The notes beneath the pieces were generated by a model that searched no databases, was not told the origin of the DNA, and saw nothing but the letters and a program-made list of their open reading frames with translations. DNA of 8,586 bases from contig PEYS01000078.1 of assembly GCA_002763335.1 (NCBI GenBank), positions 1 to 8,586 of the forward strand. The letters are read 5' to 3'. Below, one piece after another: positions 5,306 through 8,586 of this stretch (position 1 is its first letter; each line of letters opens with the position of its first letter). The DNA is from Candidatus Woesearchaeota archaeon CG08_land_8_20_14_0_20_47_9. Lineage in GTDB: Archaea > Nanobdellota > Nanobdellia > Woesearchaeales > CG1-02-47-18. A program made the position numbers and the translations under genes.

Positions 5306-5892
5306 GCAGGGGCCGTCACATCGTTGTATACAGGCGCAAAAGAGAGAGGACTACAAACTACAGGAAGCGCCTAAAGGCCCTGCTCTCAAAGAGGGTGCGC
5401 CTGGTTGTAAGAAAGAGCAGCAGGCACATAATCGCCCAATTCATAGCCTACGATGAGGCTGGCGACAGGGTGCTCGTATCTGCCCATTCAGGCGAGCTGA
5501 AAAAATTCGGGTGGGGCTTCGACACAAAAAACCTCCCGGCAGCCTATCTAACAGGGCTTCTTGCCGGAAGGCGCGCAAAGGAGGCAGGGGTTAGCGAGGC
5601 GATACTGGACATGGGCCTGAATACGCCTGTCAGGGGGTGTAGGATATACGCAGTACTTGCCGGCGCAACAGGATTCATCAGTATACCACACTCAAAGGAG
5701 GTGCTTCCAAGCGATGCAAGGCTTAGAGGGAAGCACATAGCTGAGTTCGCCTCTATGGAAAAAAAGGGCAACCAGTTTTCACAATACAACAAGAAGGGGC
5801 TGAACATCGCATCAATAGGCGACGCCTTTAAAAGCGTCCAAGAAAGCGTAAAGGCAGAGGAGAACAGGAAGGGTAAGAAGAAAAATGGTTAG
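5302..5892 (+). CDS. rpl18: Large-subunit ribosomal protein L18 (uL18)
   Basis: This 196-residue 5S rRNA-binding protein of the central protuberance partners with L5. The archaeal/eukaryotic long form is seen: basic N-terminus RRKRERTTNYRKRLKALLSK (11-30), RLVVRKSSRHIIAQFIAYD (33-51), the GD and HS segments, NLPAAYLTGLLAGRRAKEAG (77-96), ILDMGLNTPVRGCRIYAVLA (101-120) and an archaeal insert (PHSKEVLPSDARLRGKHIAE, 129-148) that corresponds to the PSEERIRGEHI region of relatives. The C-terminal about 20 residues (VKAEENRKGKKKNG) are hydrophilic. Length is ordinary for archaea. ATG 5302 overlaps the L19e stop by 4 nt, and the gene's own stop overlaps S5 by 8 nt. Confidence 0.97.
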   Translation: MSRGRHIVVYRRKRERTTNYRKRLKALLSKRVRLVVRKSSRHIIAQFIAYDEAGDRVLVSAHSGELKKFGWGFDTKNLPAAYLTGLLAGRRAKEAGVSEAILDMGLNTPVRGCRIYAVLAGATGFISIPHSKEVLPSDARLRGKHIAEFASMEKKGNQFSQYNKKGLNIASIGDAFKSVQESVKAEENRKGKKKNG

Positions 5893-6751
5893 AGCGAAAA
5901 AGTCTAAGGGCGAGGTCAAAGAGGAAGTGAAAGAGGCAGCTGTTGAGGAATCTGCAGATAATCATACTGAGGATGTTAAAAAGGACGTTCCTGAGGTTGA
6001 TAGCTCTGGATGGGTGCCAAAGACAAGGCTTGGAAGGGAGGTCAAGGCTGGCGAGATCAGCAGCCTTGACCCTGTGCTTGACAGCGGCATGAAGATTATG
6101 GAGGCTGAGATAACAGACAGGCTGCTCCCAGGCCTTGAGATAGAGTTTATGATGATCGGCCAGTCAAAGGGCAAGTTCGGCGGAGGCCAGAGGCGCATAT
6201 TTAAGCAGGTGCAGAAGAAGACATCTGAGGGCAATAAGCCGAGGTTTGCAGTATGCGTAGCAATAGGCAACTGCGATGGCATCGTTGGTATAGGCCTGGG
6301 AAAGTCACGCGAGACAATGCCTGCAAGGGATAAGGCAATACGCAACGCAAAGCTCGCTGTTTTCAAGATAAGGCGTGGCTGCGGTTCCTGGGAGTGCGGC
6401 TGCGGCGAGCCCCATACAATACCATTCAGGGTTGAGGGCAAATGCGGGTCAGTCACAATAAAGCTTATGCCTGCTCCCAAGGGAACTGGCCTAAGATGCG
6501 ATAAGGAATGCCAGAAGATACTGAAGCTTGCAGGTATAAGCGACATCTGGTCGAAAACATACGGGCAGGCAAGATCAAAGATCAACATAATCATGGCGTG
6601 CGAGGCAGCCCTGAGAAGGCTTGTTAAAACAAGGGTAAGGCAGGACTACTACGAGACGCTGGGCATAACAGAAGGCCCTGCTGCAAAGACAGAGCAGGCA
6701 TGCGAGGCAACTGCTGAGAGCGCTAATAGTGGAGAAGGTAACGATGAGTAG
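5885..6751 (+). CDS. rps5: Small-subunit ribosomal protein S5 (uS5) with tails at both ends
   Basis: This 288-residue protein lies at the mRNA entry side of the small subunit and contributes to decoding fidelity together with S4. The core begins near WVPKTRLGREVKAGEI (43-58); the double-stranded-RBD-like S5 domain spans about 80-160 (RFAVCVAIGNCDGIVGIGLG, then KAIRNAKLAVFKIRRG). The archaeal Cys block CGSWECGCGEPHTIPFRVEG (166-185) leads into KCGSVTIKLMPAPKGTGL. Archaeal S5 is usually about 200-240 residues; here residues 1-40 form an acidic/Lys-rich tail and about 264-288 an acidic low-complexity tail. The 5' tail codons are richer in T at the third position than those of the neighbours. ATG 5885 overlaps the L18 stop by 8 nt; L30 overlaps its own end by 8 nt. 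Confidence 0.97.
   Translation: MVRAKKSKGEVKEEVKEAAVEESADNHTEDVKKDVPEVDSSGWVPKTRLGREVKAGEISSLDPVLDSGMKIMEAEITDRLLPGLEIEFMMIGQSKGKFGGGQRRIFKQVQKKTSEGNKPRFAVCVAIGNCDGIVGIGLGKSRETMPARDKAIRNAKLAVFKIRRGCGSWECGCGEPHTIPFRVEGKCGSVTIKLMPAPKGTGLRCDKECQKILKLAGISDIWSKTYGQARSKINIIMACEAALRRLVKTRVRQDYYETLGITEGPAAKTEQACEATAESANSGEGNDE
6731..6734 (+). promoter_or_regulatory. Shine-Dalgarno site deciding the L30 start
   Basis: GGAG (within GGAGAAGGTA, 6731-6740) lies 9 nt before ATG 6744, inside the S5 coding sequence. The in-frame GTG at 6729 lies upstream of and next to this site, so it could not use it, which favours ATG 6744. Confidence 0.5.
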
Positions 6752-7175
6752 CATGGTTGCAGCAATAAGGGTGAGAGGTCAGACAGGTGTCCGCAGGGAC
6801 ATTAAGGCAACCCTCAGGCTTTTAAGACTCTACAGGAGGAACTACTGCGTCGTCCTACCGAAAAACTCGGCAGTGGAGGGCATGCTGAGAAAGGCAAAGG
6901 ACTACATCACATGGGGCGATGTGGATGAGGAAGGCTTTAGGCTGCTGATAGAGAGGCGCGGCGAGGAATACAAGGGCAGGCTTACTGACTCAAAGGGCAG
7001 GATAAACTACAGGCGCTTTATCGAAGTGAATGGGAAGAAGATAAAGCCATACTTCAGACTAATGCCCCCAAGGCAGGGGTTTGAAAGAAAGGGGATAAAA
7101 AAGGCCTTTAGCATTGGTGGCGCTCTTGGCTTCAGAGGCGAGAAGATAAAAGACCTTATAATGCGCATGATCTAA
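6744..7175 (+). CDS. rpl30: Large-subunit ribosomal protein L30 (uL30, archaeal long form)
   Basis: This 143-residue large-subunit protein binds 23S rRNA domain II and is longer than the about 60-residue bacterial form because of an archaeal/eukaryotic (L7-type) extension. The ferredoxin-like core is MVAAIRVRGQTGVRRDI, RLLRLYRRNYCVVLPKN (25-41) and EGMLRKAKDYITWGDV (45-60). The C-terminal portion has KPYFRLMPPRQGFERKGIKK (101-120), then AFSIGGALGFRGEKI, the conserved FRLHPPRGG and KxSFxxGGALGxRGEKI blocks of the family. ATG 6744 is chosen because of the upstream GGAG; ATG 6753 (M4) and GTG 6729 are alternatives. It overlaps S5 by 8 nt and ends 17 nt before L15. Confidence 0.96.
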   Translation: MSSMVAAIRVRGQTGVRRDIKATLRLLRLYRRNYCVVLPKNSAVEGMLRKAKDYITWGDVDEEGFRLLIERRGEEYKGRLTDSKGRINYRRFIEVNGKKIKPYFRLMPPRQGFERKGIKKAFSIGGALGFRGEKIKDLIMRMI

Positions 7176-7181
7176 CTATTT

Positions 7182-7186
7182 AGGTG
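7182..7186 (+). promoter_or_regulatory. Shine-Dalgarno site deciding the L15 start
   Basis: AGGTG lies 6 nt before ATG 7193 in the short L30-L15 gap. An in-frame GTG at 7184 is contained in the site itself and would only add LF-type residues not expected at the family's N-terminus, so ATG 7193 is preferred. Confidence 0.6.
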
Positions 7187-7192
7187 CTATTC

Positions 7193-7687
7193 ATGGTTGT
7201 AAACAAACACAAGAAACACACACGGCTTCGCGGCAACCGCACCCACGGCTGGGGGGATAAGAAGCACCGCGGCTCTGGAAACAGGGGCGGCAAGGGAAAT
7301 GCGGGCACTGGCAAGAGGTCAGACTGCCGCAAGCCCTCAGTATGGAAATACCCTGAGCTGTTCGGTAAGCACGGATTCAGGAAGAAGAACATAAAGGTAA
7401 CTGTGAAGGGCGTCAACGTATCTTATATTGAGGAGCACATCAACAGCCTCATAAGTAGCGGGGCTGCAAAGGAGAGCAACGGCGTTTTTGATATTGACCT
7501 GGAAAAGGCAGGCTATAACAAGCTCCTAGGCAGGGGCAGGGTTAATAAGAAACTCAGGATAAAGACAGCATATGCCTCAAAGAGGGCTGTTGAGGCTGTA
7601 GAGAAGGCAGGAGGAAGCGTTGAGGGGCTGACCCCTGAAGAAAAAAAGAAGCCTGCTGACAAACCTGCAAAAATGACGATGATGTAA
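7193..7687 (+). CDS. rpl15: Large-subunit ribosomal protein L15 (uL15)
   Basis: This 164-residue late-assembly protein threads its basic N-terminus through 23S rRNA. The N-terminal segment (LRGNRTHGWGDKKHRGSGNR, 12-31, then GGKGNAGTGKR) is the Gly/Arg-rich extension of the family, with the archaeal RTHGWG motif. The globular C-terminal domain contains YPELFGKHGF (53-62), IDLEKAGYNKLLGRGRVNKK (101-120), LRIKTAYASKRAVEAVEKAG and a GGSVEG turn, all family features. The last about 15 residues (EEKKKPADKPAKMTMM) are a Lys/Pro tail beyond the normal fold. Start ATG 7193 follows AGGTG by 6 nt. The gene is followed by a T-rich stretch, so it may be the last ribosomal-protein gene of the main transcript. 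Confidence 0.97.
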   Translation: MVVNKHKKHTRLRGNRTHGWGDKKHRGSGNRGGKGNAGTGKRSDCRKPSVWKYPELFGKHGFRKKNIKVTVKGVNVSYIEEHINSLISSGAAKESNGVFDIDLEKAGYNKLLGRGRVNKKLRIKTAYASKRAVEAVEKAGGSVEGLTPEEKKKPADKPAKMTMM

Positions 7688-7698
7688 GTTTTTATTTT
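7688..7698 (+). terminator. T-rich tract, possible archaeal terminator after L15
   Basis: GTTTTTATTTT directly follows the L15 stop. Archaeal polymerases can terminate at oligo-T tracts without a hairpin. It has only one interruption and is the only such tract in an intergenic gap of this window. Read-through into secY is equally possible, since these genes are often co-transcribed. Confidence 0.4.
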
Positions 7699-7712
7699 CG
7701 AAAGATAAATAA
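7699..7712 (+). promoter_or_regulatory. Possible BRE/TATA promoter for secY
   Basis: CGAAAG followed by ATAAATAA (7705-7712) resembles an archaeal purine-rich BRE next to a TATA box. The usual 25-27 nt from box centre to transcription start would place the start at about 7734-7736, only a few bases before the secY ATG (7738). secY shows no Shine-Dalgarno, which fits a leaderless mRNA. The assignment is by eye. Confidence 0.4.
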
Positions 7713-7748
7713 ATGTCTCGCATAGAGCTGTTTAAAAATGCCTGGTAA
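7713..7748 (+). other. Short upstream reading frame overlapping the secY start
   Basis: ATG 7713 opens an 11-codon frame (MSRIELFKNAW) that ends with TAA at 7746-7748, overlapping secY by 11 nt in another frame. No Shine-Dalgarno precedes it. It would be present only in a transcript reading through from L15, not in one starting near 7735. It may be chance. Confidence 0.15.
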
Positions 7749-8586
7749 TGCTGTTTCACTGCTTAAGAGCATATTAACAAACCTCCCTGAGGTTGTAAAG
7801 CCAACGCAGAAGAGGCTGTCTTTCAGGGAGAAGCTCAAGTGGACCGGGTCTGTGCTTATGCTCTTCTTTGTTCTCGGGATGATACCCCTCTTTGGCCTGG
7901 GCCAGAATGAGCTGCAGCGCTTCGGCTTGCTATCAATAATCCTCGGGGCAAAGTTCGGATCAATAATCTCACTGGGAATAGGCCCTATCGTGACAGCCTC
8001 AATCATAATACAGCTCCTTACAGGATCAGGGCTGGTGAAGCTCGACATGACCTCAAAGGATGGGAGGAAGCTCTTCCAGGGCATACAGAAGGCAGGGTCG
8101 CTGGCATTTATACTCTTTGAGGCATGCATATACGTATTCATGGGAGGCCTCTCTCCAATGCCGGGCATAAGCCCATGGGTGCTTATTGCCCAGCTCTGCG
8201 CAGGGGGGCTGCTGATACTCTTTATGGATGAGGTTGTGAGCAAGTACGGCTTCGGCTCAGGCATAAGCCTATTCATAGCAGCAGGGGTGTCAGAGGGCAT
8301 CATCCTCAGACTCTTCAGCCCCTTCACATCATCAGGTGTCTTCTTCATGGGCTCTGGAGAGGCCCCGGTAGGGGCAGTCTGGGCAATATTCCACTTCCTC
8401 TCAATAGGCGCTGCAAAGGACGTGCTGACAAATCTTGCTGCAATAACAGCAACAGGGCTTGTCTTTGCAATAGCTGTCTATACGCAGGCAATGAGAGTTG
8501 AACTCCCAATGTCCTTTGGCAGGGTTCGGGGCCACGGAATAAGATGGCCATTGTCGTTTGTATACACAAGCAACATCCCCGTAATC
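7738..8586 (+). CDS. secY: Preprotein translocase subunit SecY, 5' part
   Basis: This is the channel-forming subunit of the archaeal SecYE-beta translocon in the cytoplasmic membrane; it passes secreted proteins across and membrane proteins sideways. The window holds the first 283 residues; the frame is open to the last base, and about 150-200 more would be expected. Visible features: a cytoplasmic amphipathic start (LTNLPEVVKPTQKRLSFREK, 13-32), TM1 (about 35-54), a plug region, TM2 with SLGIGPIVTASIIIQLLTGS (78-97), TM3 (about 116-136), TM4 (about 147-165), DEVVSKYGFGSGISLFIAAG (164-183) spanning into TM5, TM6 (about 231-250) and the cytosolic loop MRVELPMSFGRVRG (252-265), ending in FVYTSNIPVI. 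It follows L15 by 50 nt, the standard archaeal position. Confidence 0.97.
   Translation, partial: MPGNAVSLLKSILTNLPEVVKPTQKRLSFREKLKWTGSVLMLFFVLGMIPLFGLGQNELQRFGLLSIILGAKFGSIISLGIGPIVTASIIIQLLTGSGLVKLDMTSKDGRKLFQGIQKAGSLAFILFEACIYVFMGGLSPMPGISPWVLIAQLCAGGLLILFMDEVVSKYGFGSGISLFIAAGVSEGIILRLFSPFTSSGVFFMGSGEAPVGAVWAIFHFLSIGAAKDVLTNLAAITATGLVFAIAVYTQAMRVELPMSFGRVRGHGIRWPLSFVYTSNIPVI

Noticed and set aside
5962..6594. A 210-codon open frame on the minus strand opposite S5
   Set aside because: It lies wholly opposite a clearly conserved S5 gene, has no recognisable family features, and looks like a shadow of the purine-rich coding strand.
7692..8348. A 218-codon open frame on the minus strand opposite secY
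   Set aside because: The + strand here encodes an unmistakable SecY; the antisense product is rich in Ser/Pro/Ile with no domain I recognise, as expected from a shadow frame.
1..8586. A novel defence, mobile or biosynthetic system
   Set aside because: Every gene belongs to the conserved archaeal ribosomal-protein/secY block in its usual order, with no inserted genes, integrase, repeats array or unexplained coding sequence.

Overview
This window is a tightly packed archaeal ribosomal-protein operon, the spc-type segment that follows rps3/rpl29, read entirely on the + strand. It holds the 3' end of the aIF1 (SUI1) gene, then rnp1 (RNase P protein Rpp29), S17, L14, L24, S4e, L5, S14, S8, L6, L32e, L19e, L18, S5, L30 and L15, and finally a secY gene cut off by the window end. 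The archaeal assignment rests on several things. Archaeal/eukaryotic-only proteins (S4e, L32e, L19e, Rpp29, aIF1) are interleaved with universal ones. The S5 and S17 sequences carry archaeal signatures (an RRGCGSWECGCGEPH-type block; a CNDxxCPFHG block). Shine-Dalgarno sites resemble GGAGGTGATC, and Arg/Ile codons are mostly AGG/AGA and ATA. The aIF1-rnp1-S17 order is typical of Euryarchaeota and DPANN-type archaea. The long S14 and the charged tails on several proteins lean towards a DPANN-like or divergent euryarchaeal lineage, but that is an inference. All three stop codons are used as stops.

Layout: genes overlap or are separated by at most 50 nt. Translational coupling is suggested by 4-nt overlaps (rnp1/S17, L24/S4e, L5/S14, L19e/L18), 8-nt overlaps (L18/S5, S5/L30) and 1-4-nt gaps (S8/L6, L6/L32e). 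Slightly larger gaps, most with a recognisable Shine-Dalgarno, precede L14, L24, S8, L19e and L15. The largest gap (50 nt, before secY) holds a T-rich tract and a BRE/TATA-like element, so secY may have its own promoter and a nearly leaderless mRNA. There is no gene-free stretch over 300 bases, and I see no RNA gene, mobile element, CRISPR array or coding sequence on the minus strand.

The products work together: small- and large-subunit ribosomal proteins, an initiation factor (aIF1), a tRNA 5'-maturation subunit (Rpp29), and the translocon core (SecY) that accepts nascent membrane and secreted proteins. This is core housekeeping DNA, and I found no new multi-gene system. The most notable local observation is a 16-bp tandem duplication spanning the S4e stop and L5 start. 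It duplicates the stop-start junction and creates a 7-codon mini-reading frame between the two genes. Secondary points are low-complexity charged tails on S17, L32e and S5, a lengthened S14, and the secY upstream region.
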